64,000 bases of DNA from Branchipolynoe longqiensis (lineage: Eukaryota > Annelida > Polychaeta > Phyllodocida > Polynoidae), in contig CM059200.1 of NCBI GenBank assembly GCA_030323885.1, positions 454,936 to 518,935 of the forward strand, written 5' to 3'. Below are positions 22,804 to 32,231 of the stretch, piece after piece. The notes below the pieces were generated by a model. The model was not told where the DNA came from, searched no databases, and saw only the letters and a program-made list of their open reading frames with translations. A program made the translations under genes and the position numbers. Within the stretch, counting starts at the first letter, position 1; each line of letters starts with the position of its first letter.

Positions 22804-23149
22804 AGTTGCAAAGTCCGATGGTTTTGAGTTTCTCTCATTTTCTGAGATAAACATATTAGGTTGTTCATTATAATCTACCTTACTTTAGTCTGAAGTAACT
22901 TTTATTTTAAATCGCAAACTTTTGAGGTATTTGAAATGGAAACATGATAAATTAATGTTGGCAAGCTTGCCAAAACTGTATCACCATAGACTTCTGCAGT
23001 AATAGGTTCTATTAATTGACTCAGTTGTCCTTCTATGTGCCGGTAAATGTCTAATAAGTGCACCAGTATCTAAGGTAAGATATGTAGAATCAAATCTAGA
23101 TAATTGTTTTGCTTTTGAAAATTTGATGTTTTCATCAGACTATGCAGCT
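22804..23149 (+). mobile_element. MITE-A, uninterrupted 346-bp copy, TTAA flanks
   Basis: Starts AGTTGCAAAGTCCGATGG and ends with the reverse complement of AGCTGCATAGTCTGATG, with TTAA at 22800-22803 and 23150-23153. TTAA duplications are known for piggyBac and Kolobok elements. Nothing here decides between them. Confidence 0.85.
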
Positions 23150-23164
23150 TTAACTAGCAGCACT

Positions 23165-23650
23165 AAGTAGACAAACACCAACGCAACGATTAACTTACAG
23201 ATTAACTTACAGATCCTCTTCTGGCTGATCTAGGCGCTATTGGGCCTCTAATACCAGCTCGTTATAGTAAAAAAGAACTATTTTTTTTGCACACATATGG
23301 AGGTCGACGGAGCCCTGAAGTCATATACTTGTGGGACGATCCTGTTTCGGTATTTACCCACGTCCGCTCTAGTGCCCTTCGGGTGGGTCCAAGATGGCGG
23401 CTTTACATTGGGATATGTCAGGGGGGAATGGGACGCCGGTTAGCAGGGCAGCTGACACAAATTACCTCATCACAGTTTACTGGGCAGTAGCGCCCTGTTA
23501 CACGGACCCTTCACAGGCTGTTACCAGCTGATACTGAACCAGAGGAGGTCGGCATGGAGCGCCCACCCGACTGCTGGAGTAGTCACCTGTCATTGTTGAT
23601 ATGGCTACGTTAATTCGAAAGGTGCTGTTAAATAAAGTGTCACTATTTTT
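23165..23650. other. No gene assigned
   Basis: Unique sequence with a moderate-GC stretch at 23290-23580. A 67-codon open frame is present but has no motif. Confidence 0.35.
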
Positions 23651-23654
23651 GTTA

Positions 23655-23966
23655 CTTTTATAACCCCGCAATATCTAAGGTTACATCAGGACGGGTACCG
23701 ACTTGTGACAATGCGCACTTATTGCAACTATATCGTGCTGCCCAACTGGGAGACCAGGCCGCCGGCATCACGACTCGATTTCCCACTCAGTCACATTATC
23801 CTGACACTTAGCTCATCAGTCCTTGCCATATCCTATTAATGCCGAGCTCCAAGCTAGGTAGCGACAAGTATCAATTTTGTAAGTCATTGGTTTGACTTAA
23901 GTGGGAATCGAACTCCCGACCTTCCGCATAGGAAGCATGCGCTCTACCGATTCGGTCACCATGAAG
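23655..23966 (-). mobile_element. SINE-1, near full length
   Basis: ccccgcaatatctaaggtta through the body to a head with aatcgaactcccgacc and accgattcggtcaccatg. Confidence 0.85.
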
Positions 23967-24017
23967 CTGGACCCATCTTACTATTATTATAATTTATATA
24001 TTTATATATATAATATT

Positions 24018-24245
24018 GTCGTGGGAGTGATGAAAATGGGAAATATTGTGCATAGAGTGAGACTCGAATCCACATCACTTTGCATTCCGGGCCAGTGTGC
24101 TAACCTGAGTGTGCACCACCTAGGCTCCCTGATATCACCACACTCCCCTCGCCTACCTGTCTATGTGGCTCCTTGCCTGAGAGATCAGTGCAGATTACTG
24201 CACTCGTCCCCATGGAATTGTAAGTCTTTTACTGCTTACAATTAC
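24018..24245 (-). mobile_element. SINE-4 copy
   Basis: gtgatgaaaatgggaaatat, agactcgaatccacatcact and ttgcattccgggcc recur at 24520-24702. On the minus strand a B-box-like gattcgagtctcac and a degenerate A-box region are visible, followed by taggctccctgatatcacca. Confidence 0.7.
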
Positions 24246-24320
24246 ATACATACATACATACATATACATACATACATACATACATACATACATACATACA
24301 TACATACATACATACATACG
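24240..24320. repeat. (CATA)n microsatellite
   Basis: About nineteen CATA units with one interruption. Confidence 0.95.
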
Positions 24321-24334
24321 GGCAATGCGCCTAC

Positions 24335-24432
24335 CTATTAATGTGGCTCCTTGCCTGAGAGGTCAGTGCAGACAACTACACTGGTCCCCCCTGGAATTGT
24401 AAGTCTTCTAATGCTTGCAATTACATATATAC
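24335..24432 (-). mobile_element. SINE-4 distal fragment
   Basis: tggctccttgcctgagaggt and ggaattgtaagtcttctaat match the distal part of the copy at 24018-24245. Confidence 0.6.
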
Positions 24433-24519
24433 AGGCAATGCACTTAGACATACATACACAGGGTAGGTTCAACAACCATACAGCGCATAGCTTGTACAGG
24501 ATCATGATCCCGGCAACCA

Positions 24520-24702
24520 TTGTCATGGGGGTGATGAAAATGGGAAATATTGCGCCTAGAGCGGGACTCGAAACCACATCTCTTTGCATTCCGGGCCTGT
24601 GTGCTAACCATTACACCACATAGGCTCCCTGATATCACCACACTGCCCACGCCTACCTGTCTATGCGGGTCCTTGCCTGAGAGGTCAGTAGGGACTACTA
24701 CA
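24520..24702 (-). mobile_element. SINE-4 copy with clear tRNA-like head
   Basis: On the minus strand, tatgtggtgtaatggttagc (A-box-like) and gtttcgagtcccgctc (B-box-like) are correctly ordered and spaced. The rest agrees with 24018-24245. Lack of an acceptor-stem match argues against a working tRNA gene. Confidence 0.7.
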
Positions 24703-24741
24703 ATATTATTACTAATAAGCAAGGAATACATAATAAACTTT

Positions 24742-24983
24742 ATTGTTTATTTGTTTGCGTTTTACGCCCTACTAACATCTAAAGTCAAATGTTACACAAG
24801 GACGGTCACAGATGTGTGACAGTAGACACTCATGGTGACTTTATAGTGTTGACCCATTAGGAGACCCGCTGACACCATTTAACTTAGTTTGTTTGGTACA
24901 TTAGTTGATTCAGCAGGGGGAAGTTCAATCGCAGTCAATTGGTCTTCCTCATTCTATGGCTCCTACGTCTATCCTGCTACTAC

Positions 24984-25018
<35 letters not shown>

Positions 25019-25389
25019 GCTGTCGGTCGTGATGCGACAAAGACTGCTTTCATTACTTGACTGCCGCTCTCCATTTAGCTCTCTGCTGTGAGAGTTGCAT
25101 CCATGAGTCGGTCTTAATGCCTCTCAGCTTCAGGTTTCTCTTGATGGTATCCTTGAACCGGAGACGAGGGCGCCCTCTCTTTCTGTAGCCAGAAGACAGT
25201 TGAGAATAGAGGATCTGCTTTGGTAGCCTGACTATTACTAGTCATAATAATGCTGAGTGCCAGGCTAGGTAGTCACCGGTATCAAATTTTAAGTCATCGG
25301 TTTGATTTTGTCAGGGTTCAAAACCCAGGTTTCAAATCCAACGACCTACAAAACCCGGGAGGCGGATGCTCAACTCATTTGGCCATCCT
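24742..25389 (-). mobile_element. Variant SINE-1, split by a LINE 3' fragment
   Basis: Tail and proximal body at 24742-24980, head and distal body at 25231-25389 (gccaggctaggtagtcaccg, acccgggaggcggatgctca). The middle has gggggaagttcaatcgcagt, as in the variant copy at 49755-50100. Confidence 0.65.
24982..25230 (-). pseudogene. LINE 3' end remnant inserted in a SINE
   Basis: Begins on the plus strand with the ATC repeat at about 24987-25018 and tgctgtcggtcgtgatgcga, then gcctctcagcttcaggtttc up to ggatctgctttggtagcctg. It is the 3'-most 230 bp of the LINE family at 2776-3522. Confidence 0.85.
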
Positions 25390-25758
25390 AGGATCTATTA
25401 TTCCTTCAACTGACGTATTACAAACACTAAAAAACAAGAGGCAGCAAACCACCTGCCTTTTAAACAAGATTTATAATCAAGATTATTGAGCCAGTACTCA
25501 AAGCTGCCCAGGCATTTTAGAAATGTTTCCAAGAGCTCACCAAACTCATGAATTCTAAGCTCATGACAAGTAGAACGAGGCAAACAGGTAAACAACATAC
25601 ACCCGGCCTTCTTACTCAGTTTGGGCAAAATCACGAAATGGCACTAGAAAATCACCTTCGCAGTTGGATGAGTATAAAGGAAAGCAATCAGATGGCATAA
25701 AGATACCGGCCTCTTCTCAGTTAGTGGAGAATAGTGGAAACATCTACATGGCATAACC

Positions 25759-26176
25759 TAGATAAAAGATTCACCCCATACTTACAGTACAGGGGTGAAC
25801 GACAAAGTAGTGTAAATACAGGCGAAAATAGCTTTAGTATGGAACAGGAAGTAGAAACTCTGGCTCCAGTATCAAATGGCTACCCATATCGGCACAGAGT
25901 TGGTGAAATGGGAGAGAATGCAAAAAGACAAGATGGCGGCCATAGAACGCCATCGATTTCACTTTTAAATCTTATTAAACTAGATGTTTTATTACATGTT
26001 TTAACTCAAAGGTCGAGGGGAAATATGAAGACATATATAAAGAATATATTTTGCTTCTTAAATTAAGAATTTATTCGTTCAGTTAATTTCCCCAACATGT
26101 CAAAATTCTTCGCCGGTTTTTCTAATCTGTTGGTTTTCACCCCTGTACTGGATGTATAGGGTGAATCTTTTATCTA
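25759..26176 (-). mobile_element. MITE-B copy with 9-bp TSD GGCATAACC
   Basis: Starts TAGATAAAAGATTCACCCC and ends with its inverted relative. GGCATAACC is at 25750-25758 and 26177-26185. The interior (aatagctttagtatggaaca, aaaagacaagatggcggcca) is the reverse orientation of 15982-16388. Length 418 bp. Confidence 0.92.
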
Positions 26177-26220
26177 GGCATAACCATACTGGCCTCTTCC
26201 TTAGATGATAATAGTGGAAA

Positions 26221-26564
26221 GTTTGTTTGTTTGTTTGTTGTTGTTTTACGTCCTAGCAATATCTAAGGTCATATCAGGACGGGTACCGACTTGTGACAGT
26301 GCGCACTCATGGCAACTTTATAGTGCTGTCTCACTGGGAAACCAGGCCGCCGGGACCATGACCTGGTATCCCACTCAGTCACATTTTCCTGACACTGAGC
26401 ACACCAGTCCTTGCCCTCCTAATAATGCCGAGCACCTGGCTAGGAAGTGACAAGCACCAATTTTCAAGTCATTGGTTTGACTCGACCATGGTTCGAACCC
26501 ACGACCCCACGATCTACCAGCACGGGAGACGGACGCTCCAACCCACTCGGCCATCCCGTCTGGT
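26221..26564 (-). mobile_element. SINE-1, full length
   Basis: gtttgtttgttgttgtttta to a head with ggttcgaacccacgacc and gccatcccgtctggt. Inserted into the minisatellite. I could not find a clean duplication. Confidence 0.9.
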
Positions 26565-26902
26565 CTCTTCTTTAGGTGAGAATAGCAGAAAATAACTATA
26601 TGGCATAACCATACTGGCCTCTTCCTTAGATGAGAATAGTGGAAAACAACTAGATGGCGTAACCATACAGAAACCTCCATATGGCGTCACGGTACCGACC
26701 TCTTCTGAGTTGGAGTGAAATGGTGGCGGTAGAAGAAGTAAAGGTCATGGAGTTGTAGGTCGGTGATGTAATCAAGGCAGAGAGGTCTGGAGCCCTCTAG
26801 CCACATATATATATATATATAAAATATATATATATATATATAAAATATATGTATATGTCCCAATAGAAGCACGCGACCCAATAGAAGCGCACACCCCATT
26901 TC

Positions 26903-27030
26903 ATGATTGATTGATTGATTGGTGGTTGCTTTACGCCGTGTCGGCAGCATAGGCCATATTCACAGCGAGAATTGTTTGTTTTTTATTCAACCATCACCGT
27001 TACATAAAATGTAAATTATGTGTCAATAGA
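26903..27030 (-). mobile_element. LINE 3' terminal fragment, (TCAA)n tail
   Basis: tgattgattgattggtggtt, gctttacgccgtgtcggcag and cataggccatattcacagcg match the 3' end of the RNase H-bearing LINE at 37017-38690. Confidence 0.8.
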
Positions 27031-27935
27031 ACGCCGTGACAACTGGACAAATGAAGCAATTGTCGACATTGAAAATGTCAGAAGTCGGGAAAGCGTGAGA
27101 GAAAAGTTTACTTTTCAGTGGATTGGAAAACGTACACGCTGTTCAACCGCTGACCATGTTATCAAAAGGGGCTTGAAACAGATGATGTCGACCCACACCA
27201 CCTTGATGAAGAAGAAAAAAACAAGAACCAGAGCAACTTGCAATTTGTCTGTCCCAGCCTTTCGAGATATGTAACCAGCAACGAGCAGAAAAACGGGTCA
27301 AGGTCATTCTGAGTCAAACAAAGGTGAAACTGTTTGCAGTTCATACAGAGGAGGTAAGCATGTCGATGGGGGAGATTTGTGTCTCCCCCCCCCCCCATTT
27401 AAAGATTGAAAGCACGCACAAATCTACGATCGTATCCCACTTTGTTTCAGAGGCACAACAAAAACAAATCCATGAAATTCTTGAACTTTGACGTCGGGAC
27501 TACGATAAAACAAAATATGATAAAGGAAATAAATAGTCGCGCATTCATGCGTCTGCACGCACGCAATGCGCATCTATTGGGACATATAGGGTATATATAG
27601 TTAGTATATTTATATACGTGTATAAAATCATCGGTATGAGGTATTTCTTATTATTATTATGATCCGTTATTGTCCACTAACAGACCCAGATCTATTCACT
27701 GCGGCACTCATTTGCCTATGGTGGCGCCGCCACCGGCAGTTCTTGGTACTCATTCCTCAGAGTTGTATAGATCACTAGTTGCACTGCGCGTACCGGCAAA
27801 CTCAATGGCAGTGTGCCTTCGTTCTGCAGCCAAGCTGCGCGCGCATACTTAATGTTTATAAACAATGAAAAGGGGTCTATTGATACCAACATTTAGGTAT
27901 CAACAGAAACAGAAACATACAGTAGGAAGAGATAA
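27031..27935. other. No gene assigned
   Basis: Contains an 84-codon plus-strand frame at 27020-27274 with a W-rich start and a basic C-terminal run, and a 64-codon frame at 27406-27600. Neither matches a family I recognise, and the first overlaps a LINE tail. A C-run at 27386-27399 is present. Confidence 0.35.
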
Positions 27936-28210
27936 CTAGATGGATAGAGGGAGTGAGTGATTGAGGGAATGAGGGAGGGAGTGAGGGAGTGAGTGAGTGA
28001 GGAAGGGATGGAGGGAGAGAGGGAGTGAGGGAGTGAGTGAGGGAGAGATGGAGTGAGGGAGGCCGTAGGGAGGGAGGGAGGGATGGATGGAGAGATAGTG
28101 GAAGAGACGGAGAGAGACGGACAGGGAAAAGGAGATGGAAAGAGACGAAGATGAAAACAGACGGAAAGAGACAGAGAGACAGAGACAGAGACAGAGACAG
28201 AGACACACTC
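27936..28210. repeat. GAGG/GAGT purine-rich simple repeat
   Basis: Imperfect gagggagtgagt units passing into gagacagagaca. The Ser/Leu/Pro frames on the minus strand are artefacts. Confidence 0.9.
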
Positions 28211-28393
28211 AAAGAGAACATCAATAATGACGAGAAGCGATTTCTCACTTATGTCAACATAAACGCCAGCATCCCAGTAATAATAATACTAAAATTAATA
28301 TGTCTGCATTACTGCTCTTGTGTGGAAATCCGAGCTATGCGCTATCATGTCACCTCTAAATTAGAGTACAAGTAGCTTACTGATTAAACGTGA

Positions 28394-28580
28394 TCTCTCT
28401 CTCTGTCTCTCTCTCTCTCTCTCACATACACACACACACACACACTCACACACACACTCACACAGACACTCACACACTCACACTGACACACACACTGACA
28501 CACACACTCTCTCACACACACACTCACTCACTCACACACAAACTCACTCACACACACTCACTCACACACACACACACACA
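28394..28580. repeat. (CT)n then (CA)n/(CACT)n microsatellite
   Basis: Pure CT run followed by CACA and CACT units. Confidence 0.95.
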
Positions 28581-28589
28581 CCGAATACT

Positions 28590-28670
28590 TAACGGTGGGA
28601 CTCGAACCTCGATCGTTTCCATTTTCAGGCGGGGTTCGTAACGCCTAGTCTGTATGTGACTGACATGATG
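28590..28670 (-). mobile_element. tRNA-like sequence, probably SINE-related
   Basis: On the minus strand a B-box-like gaggttcgagtcccac is present with a weak upstream A box. It does not fold into a convincing tRNA. Confidence 0.3.
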
Positions 28671-28812
28671 ACCCTAACTACACGGACCTGTACCGTCCGA
28701 CCCTTACCTCGTGAGATACTGAGTGTGGGCTGGACACCGACAGGTGCTGGTTGTGCTTAATACGCGTGGTTACTCAACTCACCTGTAAAACAAAGCAACA
28801 CAGATATAGTTA

Positions 28813-29387
28813 AGCCGTGTTCACACGGGCAAAATGTAAAGCGATTTAGACAAGGCGAATCATATGAATCGATTTAGTTTGAAAGTGTTTCGCGTTCACA
28901 CGGGCAGTGCTTTGAGTCGGTTTAAGCCGGAAGTGGATATCTGCGCATGAGCAAGTCCAGACTAACCAGCGCCAGTTTGGGTTCGTCGACAACGGCACGA
29001 GAGAGTGTGGGTTCGACCTAGATATGTATGGACTGAATCATATTGGTTTGGAACGGTCAAAACTTCTGCTGGGCAGTGAAACCCTAAAAATAAATGATTA
29101 AAAAAATATCTGTGCACAGCTAGCGGTTTCATAGACCAAATTATATTATATAGTGTGACGTCCTTAATCCGCCTCAAGTAAGTCGGTTGCGTTCACACGG
29201 GCAAAATAAATCGATTCACAGAAATCGACTCACATAATCGACCTCCACAAGTGGTTTACAGTATTGGGATCACAGAAATCGATTCAGCCCTAATTCGACT
29301 CAGACGCCCGTTCACACGCGAAATGTAACCCGAACTATACAAGTCGATTTCTACGAATCAATTTACATTGCCCGTGTGAACACGGCT
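28813..29387. mobile_element. MITE-C copy with 3-bp TSD TTA
   Basis: Starts AGCCGTGTTCACACGGGCAA and ends with its inverted copy, with TTA on both sides (28810-28812 and 29388-29390). Three-base duplications fit PIF/Harbinger-type elements. 575 bp, internal words tcacacgggc repeated. Confidence 0.85.
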
Positions 29388-29467
29388 TTAGACACGATAA
29401 CTATCCATCCACACTTAAAGGGGCACAATCCTATTCTAACACATGGAACACTGCAACATGGTAAGAG

Positions 29468-29780
29468 AGACAGCGGCCGAATTGGTAGTGTGCAGTGTTC
29501 CCGTGCGGAAGATCAGGAGTTCGAATCCCAGTCGAGTCAAACCAAAGACTTATTAATTGATACTTGTCGCTTCCTAGCCTGGCACTCTGCATTAATAGGA
29601 TAGGACAAGGACTGGTTAGCTCAGTGTCAGGATAATGTGACCGTGTGGGCTATTGGGTTATGGTGCCGGCGGCCTGGTCTCCCACTCCCAGTGGGGCAGC
29701 ACTATAAAGTCACCATGAGGGGTACCTGTCCTGATATGACCTTATATGTTGCTAGTACTTAAAACGACAACAAACAAAAC
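29468..29780 (+). mobile_element. SINE-1, full length
   Basis: Head gcggccgaattggtagtg and gagttcgaatcccagtc, tail acaacaaacaaaac. Flanked by catggtaagag and catggcaagag, an 11-base duplication with one difference. The flanking DNA is itself a diverged tandem repeat of about 75 bp. Confidence 0.88.
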
Positions 29781-29912
29781 ATGGCAAGAGTTAGGCAACA
29801 GTTAAATGTGCACAATTGTATTACAATACACAGGACGCTGCAACATGGCAAGAGTTAGTAAATATTTAAAAGTGTACAATCGGTGATTCCCGTCTGAGAG
29901 CAGTCAAAGAAC

Positions 29913-30276
29913 TAGATACAAGATTCACCTGGTACTTGTAGTACACGGGTGAACGACAAAGTAGTGTAAATACTGGCGAAAATAGCTTTAGTATGGAACA
30001 GGAAGTAGAAACTGTGGTTGCATGATCAAATGGCTACATATATTGGCATATATTTGGTGAAATGGGAGAGAATGCAAAAAGACAAGATGGCGGCCATAGA
30101 ACGCCGTCGATTTCAATTTTAAATCGTATTAAACTAGCTATTTTATTATATTTTTCAACTCAAAGGTAGCAGGTAAATATGAAGACATCTACAAAGAATA
30201 AATGTTGCTTCTGAGATTTTTATATAGGGTTGGTATTCAACCATGTACTGCGAATACAGGGTGAATCCTTTATCTA
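29913..30276 (-). mobile_element. MITE-B copy with 9-bp TSD TCAAAGAAC
   Basis: TAGATACAAGATTCACCTGG at the left; inverted counterpart at the right. TCAAAGAAC at 29904-29912 and 30277-30285. 364 bp, slightly shorter than the other copies through an internal deletion. Confidence 0.92.
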
Positions 30277-30285
30277 TCAAAGAAC

Positions 30286-30480
30286 TAATGGTGGGTAACA
30301 GCTGACTGTGCATCATGCTCTGTGCAAAAGGTCTTCTTGAGGATTTCCATCACCAACCTGCCCTCTGCCGGCAGTGACATCAACCACTGTTGGAGATGAC
30401 AGCTCACTGTGCAGCATGCCCTGTGAAAAAGGTCTTATAGAGGATTTCCACCACCAACATATTCACTGATGCCAACATAC
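30286..30480. repeat. Two tandem units of about 104 bp
   Basis: The words acagctgactgtgcatcatg and aaaaggtcttcttgaggatt are followed about 100 bp later by diverged copies. Confidence 0.7.
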
Positions 30481-31435
30481 GTAATGTGCATACACTGTGT
30501 AAAAGGTCTATTCTGTTATATGCAGGAATGAAAGTGGCAAAAAATATGGAAATGAGGCCGATGACTTGGTGCCACCTAGCGGGTTGTGCCAGAACGAAAA
30601 TTGGGATATATGGGTCGTTCTCTGAAACTGGGCACAGTGTGGGGCACCCACTTCAAATGGTTATTATAAAACTAATTTGTGTCAAATATCATTGGTTTCA
30701 TTTTAAATCACATCTATATACATATTAGAAATAGCAAAGATAATATACAATTAACATTTTTTTTGATTGTGTGGTTTATTGAGTGAAAATTGCTGTCAGG
30801 ACTAAAAGTTGGGGGCCTCAATTTGTGACATGGCTTGCACCGAAACATTGATTTTGTCATAAACACTTAATGAATTAAGTAAAAATTTAGAAGTAGCCAA
30901 AAATAAATCTCTAATAAGACATATTTTATTGTGTTAAACTTTTTTAACTTACCAAAATGTGTAACTTGATATTTTAGGCAATTTGTGAATTTATCAGCAT
31001 CGTAACGCTTTGTTTCTGGAACTACATATCTTGCATCATCCTCATAAACAAAGGCTCTGACCACGTGTAGGGGACTATTTTTAGCCTGTGGGCTGCTCGT
31101 GTGTACTGCGTGCATCTGAGCAGATTAGCGAAAACTAAAACCACCATTTTTGCAAAGTTATTGGACTTTAACTGTTTGTTATGAGTATGGTTTCCAAATT
31201 CAAGTGTTACGATGTATTTATTAAAATGCATGTCTGCTTCTAATGTAACCAATATAATGAACTATTTTGTGTGTAGTGATATATGTGAGTCGGCGGAAGA
31301 ACATGTATACACGTGTTGCTCTTGTCAGTGCTTTCACTCGTGTAGAAGACCAGTATTTTGAAACCGTTTCCACCAACAAATCTCCGTTACGCAAGTGATC
31401 TTGAAGTGAATCAATACATCCTGACTGCACTTGAA

Positions 31436-32231
31436 GGTAAGATATTGTTATATATTAATGTTATTAAGCAGATGTTTAAAGTATGTGGCTGTTTTTCATG
31501 TGTTTTCCGTAGGGTTTCTCGTTCACATTCTGTTTTAGAGTGCAGTCGGCGTCTAGTTCGTGTAGTTTGGGTGTTTGATCATTGTAAAACGTGCACAAAT
31601 TTACGATGGTGGTGTGATTTTGATGAAGCAGTTTAAATGTGATAAAATCATTGAAATTATAACTTACCTTCATATATTTTTAGTTATTGACTTTTACATA
31701 CATGCATTGAATGTGGCTATAGAACTTATTATGTAGGCTGAGTGTTTGATCATTGTAAAAATGTGCACAAATTTTTTTTATCTTGTTATCTTGGTACGAT
31801 GGTGATAAAACAGTTTAAATGTGACAGAATTTGTAATGCAAATCATGTTTGATTCAAGTCGTTCTTATTTTTGTTCACTGCTTACATTTTGGGGATGCAG
31901 TTATGTCAGATGTCAAAGTTATTATGTAGGAATCCGTATGTTCATTGTGTTTTTTAATGGCGATATAAATGTAAAAATTAGTCAGGTTCAGAATTTCTAA
32001 TGCAAATTATCATGTTTGTTTAAAGTCATTCTTAGTTTTGTTCACTGCTTAGATTTTCGGGAGGCAGTTGTGTAAGATAATCAGTTTTTCCATTTGCATC
32101 ATCACCCAGAAATAAAATTAAACCTTTTGTTCTGTTTATGTTTTTCTGTCAATCTTTGTAGATGTCGTCAGCCAGAAATAAAATTACAACATTTGTTCTA
32201 ATGTTTCTGTATTTTCTTTCAATCTTTTTAG
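31436..32231 (+). other. Likely intron of the transposase gene
   Basis: A donor-type GAAG|GTAAGATATTG stands at about 31436 and a pyrimidine-rich acceptor tttcaatctttttag|ATG ends at 32231, directly before the transposase start. A second acceptor, ctgtcaatctttgtag|ATG, ends at about 32160, because a segment of about 70 bp is duplicated in tandem. Splicing is inferred from consensus only; an untranslated first exon would lie upstream of 31436. Confidence 0.45.
31565..32095. repeat. Three degenerate tandem units inside the transposon
   Basis: Units begin near 31565, 31740 and 31935. They share tgtttgatcattgtaaaa, gtgcacaaattt, cagtttaaatgtga, taatgcaaat and ttttgttcactgctta in the same order. 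Unit length is about 175-195 bp and identity is modest. Confidence 0.65.

Larger units (their letters stand above)
25690..26720. repeat. Interrupted minisatellite, about 54-60-bp unit
   Basis: Units with ggcataaccatactggcctc, ttccttagatgagaatagtg and gaaaacaactagatgg appear at about 25690-25758, 26177-26220 and 26566-26720. The array is split by a MITE-B copy and a SINE-1 copy. Confidence 0.75.

Noticed and set aside
24545..24640. Possible tRNA gene on the minus strand
   Set aside because: A and B boxes are present, but no acceptor stem closes and the flanks repeat at 24018-24245, so it is a SINE head.
27020..27274. 84-codon frame with a WTNEAIV start resembling a Myb/SANT-like segment
   Set aside because: The similarity is a few residues only and the frame starts inside a LINE tail.
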